Assembly: GCF_020252395.1 (NCBI RefSeq)
Contig: NZ_JADCDB010000019.1
Coordinates: 28,874-92,873, forward strand
Length of the DNA stretch: 64,000 nucleotides
From: Aestuariivirga sp.
Lineage (GTDB): Bacteria; Pseudomonadota; Alphaproteobacteria; Rhizobiales; Aestuariivirgaceae
Direction: 5' to 3'
Part shown: positions 43,584 through 54,919 of the stretch, piece by piece
Numbering within the stretch: position 1 is the first letter of the stretch
Layout: every line of letters begins with the position of its first letter
Translations under genes and position numbers: made by a program
The notes under the pieces: model-generated
Databases searched by the model: none
The model's input: only the letters and a program-made list of their open reading frames with translations
What the model was told of the DNA's origin: nothing

Positions 43584-44966
43584 TCAGTAGATCGGGAACT
43601 TCGCCGTCAGCTTCTTGACCTTGGCGGCCACGGCCTTCTCGACCTTGCCGTTCTTCCCTTCGCCGTTCCTGGCGAGGCCATCGAGCACCTCGTTGATCAG
43701 CGCGCCCACTTCCGTGAACTCCGCCGCGCCGAAGCCGCGGGTGGTGCCGGCCGGGGTGCCCAGCCGGATGCCGGAGGTGATGGTGAAGGGCGCGGGGTCG
43801 AACGGGATGCCGTTCTTGTTGCAGGTGATGTAGGCGCGGCCCAACGACTGCTCGGCGGCCTTGCCGGTGACACCCTTCTTGCGCAGGTCGACCAGCATCA
43901 GGTGCGTGTCGGTGCCCCCGGAGACGAGGTCGGAGCCGCCGTCCATCATGGCCTTGGCGAGGACCTTGGCATTGCCGGCCACCGCCTTCGCATATTTCTT
44001 GAAGGCGGGCTTCAGCGCCTCGCCGAAGGCCACGGCCTTGGCGGCGATGACGTGCTCGAGCGGGCCGCCCTGGAGGCCCGGGAAGACCGCCGAGTTGAAC
44101 TTCTTGCCGAGGTCTTCGTCGTTCGAAAGGATCAGGCCGCCGCGGGGCCCACGCAGCGTCTTGTGGGTCGTGGTGGTGACGACGTCGGCATATTCGAGCG
44201 GGTTCGGATGCACGCCGCCCGCCACGAGGCCCGCGAAATGGGCCATGTCGACCATCAGCCTGGCGCCCACCGAGTCGGCGATCTGGCGGAAGCGCCTGAA
44301 ATCGATGATGCGCGGATAGGCCGAGCCGCCGGCGATGATAAGCCTGGGCTTCACGGACAGCGCCTGCTCGGCCAGCTTGTCATAATCGATGAGGTGGTTG
44401 TCCTCGCGCACCTTGTAGGGGGCGACCTTGAACCACTTGCCGGACTGGTTGACGGGGGAGCCATGCGTCAGGTGACCGCCGCAGGCGAGGTCGAGGCCCA
44501 TGTAGGTGTCGCCGGGCTGCAGGAGCGCGAAGAACACCGCCTGGTTTGCGGTGGCGCCCGAGTGCGGCTGGACATTGGCATAGGCGCAGTTGAAGAGCGC
44601 CTTGGCGCGGTCGATCGCCAGCTGCTCGGAAACGTCGACATACTGGCAGCCGCCATAATAGCGGCGGCCCGGATAGCCCTCCGCATATTTGTTTGTCATC
44701 ACGGAGCCCTGCGCCTCGAGCACGGCCTTCGAGACGATATTCTCGGACGCGATCAGCTCGATCTCGTGCTGCTGGCGGCCAAGCTCCTGGGCAATGGCCT
44801 TGGCGATCTTCGGGTCCGACTTGGAAAGTGCTTCCCTAAAGAAGCCGGGGAACAGCGGCGCGCGCGCGGCCACCTTCTTCCCAGCAGCGGATTTTTTCGC
44901 GGTCTTCTTCGCAGCTTTCTTCACCGGCTTCTTTGCAGCCTTCTTCGCCGCAGCCTTCTTCGCCAT
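43584..44966 (-). CDS. glyA: GlyA serine hydroxymethyltransferase with a Lys/Ala-rich N-terminal extension
   Basis: A 460-residue PLP enzyme that interconverts serine and glycine with tetrahydrofolate. The catalytic core is standard ([31 protein letters not shown], the PLP lysine motif [14 protein letters not shown]). The first 36 residues ([18 protein letters not shown] and on to GKKVAARA) resemble a histone-H1-type tail, not normally found on SHMT. The start is firm: GGAGGAG lies 6 bases before ATG 44966. An internal GTG at the residue before [11 protein letters not shown] could give a normal-length form. Confidence 0.93.
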   Translation of the reverse strand: MAKKAAAKKAAKKPVKKAAKKTAKKSAAGKKVAARAPLFPGFFREALSKSDPKIAKAIAQELGRQQHEIELIASENIVSKAVLEAQGSVMTNKYAEGYPGRRYYGGCQYVDVSEQLAIDRAKALFNCAYANVQPHSGATANQAVFFALLQPGDTYMGLDLACGGHLTHGSPVNQSGKWFKVAPYKVREDNHLIDYDKLAEQALSVKPRLIIAGGSAYPRIIDFRRFRQIADSVGARLMVDMAHFAGLVAGGVHPNPLEYADVVTTTTHKTLRGPRGGLILSNDEDLGKKFNSAVFPGLQGGPLEHVIAAKAVAFGEALKPAFKKYAKAVAGNAKVLAKAMMDGGSDLVSGGTDTHLMLVDLRKKGVTGKAAEQSLGRAYITCNKNGIPFDPAPFTITSGIRLGTPAGTTRGFGAAEFTEVGALINEVLDGLARNGEGKNGKVEKAVAAKVKKLTAKFPIY

Positions 44967-45154
44967 GTCAATCTCCTCCAGAGCAGACGCGATACGTTGG
45001 GGCGCAAATGACAGATTGCGCGGGGGAGGTCCAGATACATCTTTGGCTAGCGGGCGGCGCTCACGCCGGGCGTCAGGATGGTGACATTTGCGCCGCGCCA
45101 ACGAACACGGGCGGGAGAGGCTCCCGTCCGCCATCAGGTCCGTGCTGTGCGCGT
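44967..45154. other. glyA-ldtP intergenic region
   Basis: A 188-base GC-rich gap on the upstream side of glyA and downstream side of the transpeptidase. Apart from the glyA ribosome site I see no clear promoter, terminator or repeat. Confidence 0.4.
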
Positions 45155-47197
45155 TCAGTTCGTGGCGGTCTTGGCCGCAGCGGCGGGCTTGGCAGGCATC
45201 GTAGCGGCAGCGGGCTTCGGCGCAGGGCAGCCGGCGGGCAGCTTGCCGCCGCTGCCGGGCTTGCAACTGGCGGCGGGCTTGGCCGCTTTATCAGGCTTCG
45301 CTGCCGCGGTGGCGGCGGGCTTGGCCGCTTTATCAGGCTTCGCTGCCGCGGTGGCGGCGGGCTTGGCCGCAGGTGTTGCCGCGGCGGTGGTGCTCACCGG
45401 CTTCTTGCCAGGCGTTGCGGGCTTGGCCGCAGCCTTGGTTTTGGAGGTGGCGGCCGCAGTCTTGGCGGCGGGCTTTGCGGGCGACTTGGCGGTGGTGGCC
45501 GTGGGCTTGGCGCCCTTCTTCTGCACCGTCTTTTTCTTGGGACCCTTGGAGGCGGTGGCGCCCGGGTCGGCAGCGAGGCTGTTCTTGGACGAGCCGAAGA
45601 GGAACCTCTTGCCAGTGGCCGGGCCGTTGGCCTTGGACGTCTTGCTGGCCGTGTTGACGGAGGCCTGCTTGGCCGGGTTGCCGCCGAGGTTGATCAGGCT
45701 GTCGCCGGCCCGCTTGTTCTGCCCCGGCTTCACCTCCTGGTCCCTGGCGCTCTTGCCGCCGAACAGCGCTGCGAGGAAGCCGCCGCCGTCATTGGTGTCG
45801 ATGTCCTGCTGGAGATAGGGGATGGGCTTCAGCACGAAGCGCTGGCCGGCCTGCTTCTCGCCCACGGGCAGCGGCTGGCCGACCACGAAGCCGGTCCCGT
45901 CCATCTCATAAACGTCTTCGCGGAAAGCGGCGACGCCCCCCTTTGCGGGCCAGGCGGTGAGATAGGCGACACGCAGCTGCGGCGCATTGAGAATGTTGAC
46001 GTCAAGCCGCTCCTGGGACTGAGCAAGCTCGGCGATCTTGGCCGCATTCAGCCCGTCCTGGCCCTGCAGGATCCACTCCAGCATGATCGCCACCTTGTCG
46101 ACGCGCACGCAGCCCGAGGAATAGAAGCGGTTGGCGGTCCGGAACAGCTGCGGCTCCGGCGTGTCGTGGAGATAGATGCCGAAGGGGCTGGTGAACTCGA
46201 TCTTGGCGGTGGCCATGGCGTTGTCGCCGCCCGGCTCCTGGCGGAAGTGATAATCCGCGATCTTGGCGGTGCGCCAGTTGATCTTGTCAGGGTCGACCTC
46301 GGGGCCGCCCACACCCTGGAAAACCTTGACGTTCATGTCGGCCAGCACCTTGGAGGCGCCGCGCGACTGCATGCGCGGAATAATGTCGCGCTCGACGATC
46401 GAGGGCGGCGCGTTCCAGTAGGGATTGAATCGCACGATGGTGAGCGGCGTCATCACCACGGGGGTGGGCCGCGACGGGCGGCCGACGATGGCGTTGTGCA
46501 GGGAATAGACCTTGCCCCCCTCCACTGTCTCGATCTGCTGGGCAGGGACGTTGACCACCACATAGCGGGGGCCCAGGTCCTTGGAGTATTCGGCAAGCCG
46601 CGGAATATTCGCCTTGATGGTGGCAAGCCGCTGCTGGGCCGGCACGTTGAGGGCGGCGAGCGTGACCGCGTCGATCACGCCGCTGGGGGCGAGACCGTGG
46701 TTCACCTGAAAGCGCTTCAGCGCATCCTCGGTGGCGGAGGTGAAGACCTTCTGGAACTCGCCCTGCGTGGCCTCCACCTGGAGATAGCCCTCGACGTAAA
46801 GGCGCTGATTCAGGCTCGCCACCTGGTTGCCCGTGGAGCCCTTCTTGATGCGGCCCCGCGGCACTTCCGGCCAGCCGCCGGCGGCGGCGATCTTGGCATA
46901 TTTGTCGGCCATGGCCTGAATCTGCGCCGGGCTGTCCGGCGTGATAAAGGCCGCCACGCTGCCGTCGTTGACGATGCGGGACTCGGTGGTGGCGGGGATG
47001 CCCGAACCCATGCCGTGGCCGGTGGTGGCGGGCTGTGTGACGCCCCGCTTCTTTAAGCGAAGCTGCGAAAACAGCGAATTGTCCTCCTCCGCCCGGACGC
47101 TGACCGGAAGCAAGACGGTCGCAGTCAGGCAAAGCAGCACCGCCAGGGACACACACTGCAGGACGCGCTTTGACCGCGCTACAGACCACACCTTCAT
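45155..47197 (-). CDS. ldtP: L,D-transpeptidase (LdtP-like) with a Lys/Ala/Pro-rich tail
   Basis: A 680-residue periplasmic enzyme with an N-terminal signal ([25 protein letters not shown]), a peptidoglycan-binding domain near residues 120-175 ([11 protein letters not shown], then [12 protein letters not shown]) and a YkuD catalytic domain with His344 ([10 protein letters not shown]) and nucleophile Cys363 in YSSGCVRV. It makes 3,3 cross-links or links proteins to peptidoglycan. From about residue 560 the chain becomes a KPAA/AAK-rich tail with a 14-residue tandem repeat. The adjacent MarR gene matches the LdtR/LdtP pairing of Liberibacter and Sinorhizobium. Confidence 0.9.
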   Translation of the reverse strand: MKVWSVARSKRVLQCVSLAVLLCLTATVLLPVSVRAEEDNSLFSQLRLKKRGVTQPATTGHGMGSGIPATTESRIVNDGSVAAFITPDSPAQIQAMADKYAKIAAAGGWPEVPRGRIKKGSTGNQVASLNQRLYVEGYLQVEATQGEFQKVFTSATEDALKRFQVNHGLAPSGVIDAVTLAALNVPAQQRLATIKANIPRLAEYSKDLGPRYVVVNVPAQQIETVEGGKVYSLHNAIVGRPSRPTPVVMTPLTIVRFNPYWNAPPSIVERDIIPRMQSRGASKVLADMNVKVFQGVGGPEVDPDKINWRTAKIADYHFRQEPGGDNAMATAKIEFTSPFGIYLHDTPEPQLFRTANRFYSSGCVRVDKVAIMLEWILQGQDGLNAAKIAELAQSQERLDVNILNAPQLRVAYLTAWPAKGGVAAFREDVYEMDGTGFVVGQPLPVGEKQAGQRFVLKPIPYLQQDIDTNDGGGFLAALFGGKSARDQEVKPGQNKRAGDSLINLGGNPAKQASVNTASKTSKANGPATGKRFLFGSSKNSLAADPGATASKGPKKKTVQKKGAKPTATTAKSPAKPAAKTAAATSKTKAAAKPATPGKKPVSTTAAATPAAKPAATAAAKPDKAAKPAATAAAKPDKAAKPAASCKPGSGGKLPAGCPAPKPAAATMPAKPAAAAKTATN
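45268..45370. repeat. 42-bp tandem repeat inside the transpeptidase tail
   Basis: A 42-base unit encoding [14 protein letters not shown] is repeated about 2.4 times without change (period positions 45268, 45310, 45352). In-frame expansion by slippage or recombination is likely. Confidence 0.9.
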
Positions 47198-47433
47198 TAC
47201 ACCCTCATTCTCCGGGACCGCCCGCGTCGCCGCGACTGACCGGCGCGCTCTTGATACCAGTTGCTGCCCGCCTCGTCAAAAGAGCGACATATTCCAGCCG
47301 CGAGAAGCCCGCCAAATGCGGCAATATTGAGATAGGCCGCAGCGACTGCTTCCATGGGGAAGGAGTTGGGGCCGCGCTGATGCTTTTCGGCAACAGCACA
47401 GCCTCGCCGGCCGTTTGCAGGGCCGGCAAATTC
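47198..47433. other. intergenic region between ldtP and ldtR
   Basis: 236 bases separating ldtR from ldtP on the same strand. It should contain the ldtP promoter and an LdtR site, but I could not identify either by eye with confidence. Confidence 0.4.
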
Positions 47434-48003
47434 TCAGAGGCGGTAGAGGATCTGGTCGGTCCAGTAGCGCTCGAGCCGGGCAAGCGACTTGTTGATGCGT
47501 TCGAGCTCCTCAGCGCCGAGGCCTGCCACCTGTTCGACGGCGCGGAGCTGGCGGTCATAGAGCGCGTCGACGCGGTTGCGGACGGCTTGGCCCTTGGGCG
47601 TCAGCCGAACCTTGACGGTGCGGCGGTCATTGGCGGAGCGCTCATGGTGGACATAACCCGCCTCAACCAGTTTCTTGAGATTATACGAGACGTTGGAACC
47701 CTGATAATGGCCGCGGCTCTTCAATTCCCCAGCGGTCAGCTCGGCATCCGCCATGTTATATATGAGCAGCGCCTGCACGGGGTTGATGCCGGGCTCGCCA
47801 TGGCGCTCGAAATCATCCTTGATAACCTCGAGAAGGCGGCGGTGCAGCCGCTCGATCAGGTTGAGCGAGTCGAGGTACTTGAGCTTGACATGAGCCGATC
47901 CCGGCTCTGCGGGGAGGCTTGCGGCTGCCTTCGGTTCAGCTGGCACGATTCGATCACCCTCAATACGGGACCGGCTTCTCTGGTCGGCCAGTTCCCCTTC
48001 CAC
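47434..48003 (-). CDS. ldtR: LdtR-like MarR family regulator
   Basis: A 189-residue MarR family protein. The core is KYLDSLNLIERLHRRLLEVIKDDFERHG, then NPVQALLIYNMADAELTAGELKSRGHYQGSNVSYNLKKLVEAGYVHHERSANDRRTVKVRLTPKG. This is close to LdtR, which controls the L,D-transpeptidase gene ldtP in Candidatus Liberibacter asiaticus and Sinorhizobium meliloti. The first ~40 residues (GTG 48003) are poorly supported: AAGGAG is 24 bases away, and an internal start is possible. It lies just upstream of the ldtP-like gene. Confidence 0.88.
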   Translation of the reverse strand: MEGELADQRSRSRIEGDRIVPAEPKAAASLPAEPGSAHVKLKYLDSLNLIERLHRRLLEVIKDDFERHGEPGINPVQALLIYNMADAELTAGELKSRGHYQGSNVSYNLKKLVEAGYVHHERSANDRRTVKVRLTPKGQAVRNRVDALYDRQLRAVEQVAGLGAEELERINKSLARLERYWTDQILYRL

Positions 48004-48519
48004 GCGAATGAGACTAGGGGGCGTCTCCTTAAGGTGCGCTCAATTCTTTGAGTAAACATCTCCTTATGTTTTAGTGGTTTTTGGCAAAGTGGCGGGAGGC
48101 TTTACAGAGCCCTGCCGAACAGTCTTAAGCCATGGTTGCCGCCATCGGCAAAGGCTTGCCGATGGCCGTCGCGGCGCTGAAATGCACGATTTACCATCAT
48201 GAGCCACCAGCGCGGCGGCGATTAACCTATATCGTCGATCTTGCCATAGTCGCAGTCGCTGTCTTTGCGGCAATACCTACCGCGTGCTGGGCCATAATGC
48301 GGCGGGCCTCGGCTGCTGGCGGAGGCTGAACGGCTCATTCGCAGCCCCTTGCATTCCCCTCCCGGCAGGACTATAGCCCGCCCGGTAATTCTTAACTCAC
48401 ACGCGGAGTCAGGCTCCGGCACACGAGGTTCGCCTCCACATAGTGCCAGATCCATCCGGTGCCGGGGCAACCCGGTCACTCTCTCCGCGGCGGATCAACC
48501 GGAAAAGGACCGTACCCGC
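48004..48519. other. ldtR-rpsB intergenic region
   Basis: About 515 bases between divergent genes, longer than most gaps here. It should hold the ldtR promoter (AT-rich stretch near 48040-48100) and the rpsB leader. A 65-codon frame at 48132 lacks a ribosome site and was not accepted. I could not identify a conserved S2-binding leader structure by eye. Confidence 0.5.
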
Positions 48520-49278
48520 ATGGCACTGCCTGAATTCACCATGCGCCAGCTTCTGGAAGCTGGCGTTCACTTCGGCCACCAGACCCACCGCTGGAACCCG
48601 AAGATGCGCAACTATATCTATGGAAGCCGCAACGGCATCCATATCATCGACCTGTCGCAGACCGTTCCGCTGCTGCACCGGGCGCTGGTCGCCGTGGCGG
48701 ACACGGTGGCAAAGGGCGGCCGCGTGCTGTTCGTCGGCACCAAACGTTCAGCGTCCGAACTCGTCGCTGACTCTGCGAAGCGCTCGGCGCAGTATTATGT
48801 GAACTCCCGCTGGCTCGGCGGCACGCTTACCAACTGGAAGACCATTTCGCACTCGATCAAGACGCTGCGAACCACCGACGACGTTCTCGGCAAGGAGAAC
48901 TCGGGCCTCACGAAACGCGAAATGCTCGAGCTCACCCGCACCAAGGAAAAGCTCGACAAGTCGCTGGGCGGCATCAAGGACATGGGCGGCGTTCCCGACA
49001 TCCTGTTCGTGATCGACACCAACAAGGAGCAGATCGCTATCAAGGAGGCCAACCGTCTCGGCATCCCGGTAATCGCGGTGATCGACACCAACTCGGATCC
49101 TGCCGGCGTCACCTACCCGATCCCGGGCAATGACGACGCGGGCCGTGCCGTCGCCCTCTACTGCGACCTCGTCAGCCGCGCCTGCATCGAAGGCATCTCG
49201 CTCGCCCAATCGGGCTCGGGTGTTGACATTGGCGCCGCCGAGGAGCCGCTGGCGGAAGAACTCCCGGCCGCCGAGTAA
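48520..49278 (+). CDS. rpsB: ribosomal protein S2
   Basis: A 252-residue small-subunit protein uS2. [35 protein letters not shown] and NPGV-type regions [18 protein letters not shown] and [25 protein letters not shown] are diagnostic. GGAAAAGGAC precedes ATG 48520. It forms the usual rpsB-tsf operon. Confidence 0.98.
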   Translation: MALPEFTMRQLLEAGVHFGHQTHRWNPKMRNYIYGSRNGIHIIDLSQTVPLLHRALVAVADTVAKGGRVLFVGTKRSASELVADSAKRSAQYYVNSRWLGGTLTNWKTISHSIKTLRTTDDVLGKENSGLTKREMLELTRTKEKLDKSLGGIKDMGGVPDILFVIDTNKEQIAIKEANRLGIPVIAVIDTNSDPAGVTYPIPGNDDAGRAVALYCDLVSRACIEGISLAQSGSGVDIGAAEEPLAEELPAAE

Positions 49279-49308
49279 TCGGCCCCGGCCGTCGCGCATT
49301 CGTCCCGG

Positions 49309-49334
49309 GGCCTGCCGCATGAACGCGGCAGGCC
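49309..49334 (+). terminator. hairpin between rpsB and tsf
   Basis: GGCCTGCCGC-ATGAAC-GCGGCAGGCC, a perfect 10-bp stem with a short T-containing tail (TCACGCTCTTTC). It is probably an attenuator that lowers tsf transcription relative to rpsB, or an RNA-stability hairpin. Confidence 0.65.
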
Positions 49335-49365
49335 TCACGCTCTTTCAAACCACAAGAGGTAGAAC

Positions 49366-50286
49366 ATGGCCGATATCACGGCTGGAATGGTCAAGGACCT
49401 GCGCGAGAAGACCGGCGTGGGCATGATGGATTGCAAAGCCGCGCTGGCAGCGACAAACGGCGACATGGAAGCCGCCGTCGACTGGCTGCGCGCCAAGGGT
49501 CTCGCCAAGGCCGCCAAGAAGTCGACCCGCGTCGCCGCCGAAGGTCTCGTCGCGGTAGCCGCCGATGGCGCCACCGGCGCCGTCGTCGAGGTGAATTCCG
49601 AAACTGACTTCGTGGCGCGCAACGAGAAGTTCCAAGCCATGGTCGCCGAGATCGCGAAGCTGGCGCTCAAGGCCAATGGCGACAGCGAAGCGCTGAAGAC
49701 CATGCACATGCCCGGCTCGCCGCACGCGGTGGCTGAATATGTGGCCGAAATGGTCGCCGCCATCGGCGAGAACATGACGGTGCGCCGCACCGCCGCGCTT
49801 ACGGTGAAGGACGGCGTCATCGGTTCTTACATCCATAACCAGATTGCCCCCGGCATGGGCAAGATTGGCGTCATCGTGGCGCTCGAGTCGACCGGCAACA
49901 AGCAGCCGCTCGCCGAATTCGGCCGCATGCTCGCCATGCATGTCGCCGCGACGAACCCGGTCGCCCTCACGCTGGAACAGGTTCCCGCCGACGTGCTGGC
50001 GCGTGAATCCGCGATCCTCGAGGAAAAGAACGCCGGCAAGCCTGCCAACGTGCTGGAGAAGATCGTGGCCTCCGGTCTCAAGACCTTCGCCAAGGAAAAC
50101 TGTCTGCTCGAGCAGGCCTATGTGCATGACGGCGCCAAGACCGTGACCCAGGCCATCGCGGACGCCGCCAAGGCCGCCGGTGCGGATGTGAAGCTCACCG
50201 GCTTCGTCCGCATGCAGCTGGGCGAGGGCATCGAGAAGAAGGAAGACGACTTCGCCGCCGAAGTCGCCAAGATGTCCGGCAACTGA
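49366..50286 (+). CDS. tsf: elongation factor Ts
   Basis: A 306-residue nucleotide-exchange factor for EF-Tu. The N-terminal UBA-like module MVKDLREKTGVGMMDCKAALAATNGDMEAAVDWLRAKGLAKAAKK and the core SETDFVARNEKFQAMV are clear. The AAGAGG before ATG 49366 fits. Second gene of rpsB-tsf. Confidence 0.98.
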   Translation: MADITAGMVKDLREKTGVGMMDCKAALAATNGDMEAAVDWLRAKGLAKAAKKSTRVAAEGLVAVAADGATGAVVEVNSETDFVARNEKFQAMVAEIAKLALKANGDSEALKTMHMPGSPHAVAEYVAEMVAAIGENMTVRRTAALTVKDGVIGSYIHNQIAPGMGKIGVIVALESTGNKQPLAEFGRMLAMHVAATNPVALTLEQVPADVLARESAILEEKNAGKPANVLEKIVASGLKTFAKENCLLEQAYVHDGAKTVTQAIADAAKAAGADVKLTGFVRMQLGEGIEKKEDDFAAEVAKMSGN

Positions 50287-50614
50287 GCCGGGTCAGATCC
50301 GGAATGATACATCCGCGCTGTTCGATCCGTCACGTCAGCGGAACCGGGTGCAGCTTGGCTCAACACGTGCGGCGAGAGAGCGGCCCCCCGCCTTCGCCGC
50401 GGTAACGCCATTAAGGTATAGCGGCGGGGGCGCGGCTTCCCCTCACCTACCCTAGCGCATGTTCCGATCAGGTGGCATCACCTGATCGATAAGAACACGC
50501 GCCAGATCAATAGCTTGAGCATGATCTATTCGCAAAGGTGGTTCCACTTTCGCGGATCATGCTCTCGCTACGCTGCATCCCCTTGCGCTTCCGCTTTGCA
50601 GGAGAGGAAGTTTT
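50287..50614. other. tsf-acyP intergenic region with palindromic repeats
   Basis: A gap of about 330 bases between convergent genes. Apart from the two palindromes annotated at 50466-50564, I see no gene or T-rich terminator. Confidence 0.6.
50466..50564. repeat. rhizobial-type intergenic palindromes
   Basis: Two hairpins in tandem: GATCAGGTG-GCAT-CACCTGATC (50466-50487, perfect 9 bp) and GAGCATGATC...GATCATGCTC (50517-50564, perfect 10-bp outer arms with an inner stem CGCAAAGGTGG/CCACTTTCGCG at 9 of 11). The GAGCATGATC...GATCATGC pattern is a familiar dispersed intergenic element of Hyphomicrobiales. Confidence 0.85.
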
Positions 50615-50892
50615 TCACACCGTTGGCCACACCTCGAAGCCGCGCCAGTCACCGGGCGGGTGCGGCTGGCTTGTCACGTTGCGCACGAGCGAAAGTCGGG
50701 GTCCGCGGTGGCAGGCGGCGATCATCGACTGCACGTCCTCCTCCCCGCCCATGAACACGGCTTCGACGCGGCCGTCGCTGCGGTTCCTTACCCAGCCCCG
50801 GAGGGCGCGCTCATCCGCCTCGCGTTCCACGAAGGCACGGAAGCCCACGCCCTGCACCCTGCCCTCCACGAACACATGAAGGGTGGTGAGGC

Positions 50893-50896
<4 letters not shown>
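50615..50896 (-). CDS. acyP: acylphosphatase
   Basis: A 93-residue enzyme that hydrolyses acyl phosphates. HVFVEGRVQGVGFRAFVEREADERALRGWVRNRSDGRVEAVFMGGEEDV carries the phosphate loop (GRVQGVGFR) with its arginine and the catalytic asparagine in VRNRSDG. The ATG overlaps the upstream carboxylase stop by four bases, so it is the second gene of that operon. Confidence 0.94.
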
Positions 50897-52863
<1,967 letters not shown>

Positions 52864-52990
52864 GGCACCCTGGAAATGGCTCTTCGGAACAAGGTTTAGA
52901 CCGCCCCGGAGCCCCCGGCAATCACACCAAAGGCGAGCCCTCCCCCGGATTTTCCCCCACTTGGTCCGGCACCTTTGCTAGAAGCGCCGC

Positions 52991-53695
52991 ATGAGCGATC
53001 CGAATGACCTGATTTACGGCACCCACCCCGTGGCCGAGGCGCTGAAGAACCCCAAGCGCAAGATCTATTCCCTCAAGGCCTCGAAGAACGCCGCCGACAA
53101 GCTGGCCGCCGAGATTGCCGCCCGCGGCTTAACACCCGAGATCGTGCACCCCAACGTGCTGGACCGGCGGCTGGGGGAAGACGCCGTGCACCAGGGCTTG
53201 CTGATGGAGGCAAAGCCGCTGGACCAGCCGCGCCTCGACCAGATCGCGAAATCCGGCATCGTGGTGCTGCTCGACCAGGTGACGGACCCGCATAATGTGG
53301 GCGCGATCCTCCGCACCTGTGCGGCTTTCAACGTGACGGCGCTGGTGGCCACCGCCCGCCACAGCCCGGAGGCCTCCGCCGTGCTCTTCAAGTCGGCCTC
53401 GGGAGCTTATGAGCACGTGCCCTTCGTGAAGGTGACGAACCTCTCGCGCGCCATGGCGGAACTCAAGAACTATGGCTTCCGCATCCTGGGGCTCGACAGC
53501 GATGCGCCGGAGGATATCGCCGCCGTGGACCGCACCCCGCCCGTCGCCATCGTGCTGGGGGCGGAGGGCAAGGGCCTGCGCCAGCTGACGCGCGAAAGCT
53601 GCGACCATCTCGTGCGCCTGGACATGAACGGCCCGGTCCGCAGCCTCAACGTCTCCAACGCCTGCGCGGTGACGCTCTACGCACTGACACGCTGA
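52991..53695 (+). CDS. TrmH/RlmB family rRNA or tRNA 2'-O-methyltransferase
   Basis: A 234-residue SpoU-class enzyme with an N-terminal substrate-binding domain (IYGTHPVAEALKNPKRKIYSL) and the trefoil-knot methyltransferase motifs VLLDQVTDPHNVGAILRTCAAF, IVLGAEGKGLRQLTRESCD and SLNVSNACAVTLYALTR. It most resembles RlmB (23S rRNA G2251); TrmH-type tRNA specificity cannot be excluded. Divergent from the carboxylase gene. Confidence 0.92.
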   Translation: MSDPNDLIYGTHPVAEALKNPKRKIYSLKASKNAADKLAAEIAARGLTPEIVHPNVLDRRLGEDAVHQGLLMEAKPLDQPRLDQIAKSGIVVLLDQVTDPHNVGAILRTCAAFNVTALVATARHSPEASAVLFKSASGAYEHVPFVKVTNLSRAMAELKNYGFRILGLDSDAPEDIAAVDRTPPVAIVLGAEGKGLRQLTRESCDHLVRLDMNGPVRSLNVSNACAVTLYALTR

Positions 53696-53947
53696 GCCGC
53701 GCCCCGCCCCGCACACTCATCCGCCCCGGCATCGCGCATCGCGTTGCGCGTCTCCTCAACTGTTCCGCGGACCGTCTCGCCGGGGTGATCGCTGCGCCAG
53801 ACTTCATACGGCCTTCGGGCGCCTTCTTGCATTGATCCGTAAGGGGGAAGGACGTGCGGGGAGATCGCGCAACGTGTCCTTCTCCCGTTGCGCGGCAATG
53901 GGAAGGCGCCCGGCAGTCCGGATGAGGGCCCAGTCAGCGCGGCAAGC
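53696..53947. repeat. intergenic region with a rhizobial-type repeat
   Basis: A 252-base gap between convergent genes. GGGCGCCTTC (53817-53826) is repeated inverted as GAAGGCGCCC (53902-53911). The minus strand reads CCCTCATCCGGACTGCCGGG, then a pyrimidine/GGGAGAAGG run, like the CCCTCATCCG..CTGCCGGC..CCTTCTCCC element widespread in Hyphomicrobiales. No gene seen. Confidence 0.7.
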
Positions 53948-54808
53948 CTACTCCAGCTTCTGCCCCAGCCTCCCCGCCAGGTCCTGAATATATTGCCACG
54001 CCACGCGGCCTGAGCGGCTGCCGCGAGTGGCCTGCCATTCGATGGCGCCTGACCGCAGCGTCCCGGCATCGGCCTTCAGGCCATAATGCGCCGCATAGCC
54101 CGCGATCATCTCCAGGAACTCGTCCTGCGAGCAATTGTGGAAGCCCAGCCACAGTCCGAAGCGGTCTGACAGCGAGACCTTCTCCTGCACCGCCTCTGAG
54201 GGGTTGATCGCGGTCGAGCGCTCGTTCTCGATCATGTCGCGCGGCAGCAGGTGGCGGCGGTTCGACGTCGCATAGAAGATCATGTTGGAGGGCCTCCCCT
54301 CGATGCCGCCGTCAAGCGCCGCCTTCAGCGACTTGTAGGAGGTGTCGTCGGCATCGAAGGACAGGTCATCGCAGAACACGATGAAGCGATAATCGGGGTT
54401 CTTGCGGATGATGTTCATCAGCACAGGCAGGCTCTCGATGTCCTCGCGGTGGATCTCCACGAGCTTCAGAATGCCGTCCGTCTGCTCGTTGATGGCGTGG
54501 TGCGCGGCCTTGACGAGGGAGGACTTGCCCATGCCCCGCGCGCCCCAGAGCAGCGCATTGTTGGCGGGAAGGCCCCGGGCGAAGCGCCCGGTGTTTTCGA
54601 TCAGGATGTCGCGTGTCAAGTCGATGCCGCGCAGCAGCGACAGCTCCACGCGGTTGACGTTGGGAACGGGCTCCAGCTCCGGCGGCGCAGCATGCCAGAC
54701 GAAGGCGGATGTGCCCTCAAGGCCCGGTTCCCGCGGCTTGGGCGGCGCCAGCCGCTCCAGCGCCTCGGCGATGCGGGTGAGCAGCGAATGATCGATTTCC
54801 TGTGCCAT
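53948..54808 (-). CDS. DUF815-type AAA family ATPase
   Basis: A 286-residue P-loop ATPase. Walker A GARGMGKSSLVKAAHHAIN and Walker B FIVFCDDLSFDADDTSYKSLKAAL are clear, followed by ATSNRRHLLPRDMIENE (sensor region). This is the DUF815 family common in alphaproteobacteria; its substrate is unknown. Divergent from yajC-secDF, with a 111-base promoter gap. Confidence 0.88.
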   Translation of the reverse strand: MAQEIDHSLLTRIAEALERLAPPKPREPGLEGTSAFVWHAAPPELEPVPNVNRVELSLLRGIDLTRDILIENTGRFARGLPANNALLWGARGMGKSSLVKAAHHAINEQTDGILKLVEIHREDIESLPVLMNIIRKNPDYRFIVFCDDLSFDADDTSYKSLKAALDGGIEGRPSNMIFYATSNRRHLLPRDMIENERSTAINPSEAVQEKVSLSDRFGLWLGFHNCSQDEFLEMIAGYAAHYGLKADAGTLRSGAIEWQATRGSRSGRVAWQYIQDLAGRLGQKLE

Positions 54809-54919
54809 TCTGCACTCTTAGCCGACGGGGCAGGGGCCGTAAAGAAGCCCCAATCGATTGGTTGCAATAGAGGCAACCATCGCTATATTCCGCCCAAACT
54901 TTGGTTCGGGAGACTCCCC

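Noticed and set aside
45268..45370. CRISPR-like short repeats
   Set aside because: The units are contiguous and in frame, encoding [14 protein letters not shown]; no spacers, so this is a coding tandem repeat.
44933..47056. Long plus-strand frame opposite glyA's 5' end and ldtP
   Set aside because: Gly/Arg-rich shadow without ribosome site; it is produced by the antisense of the Lys/Ala repeats.
48132..48329. A 65-codon ORF in the ldtR-rpsB gap
   Set aside because: No ribosome-binding site, no family match and the only support is one hydrophobic stretch; left as intergenic.
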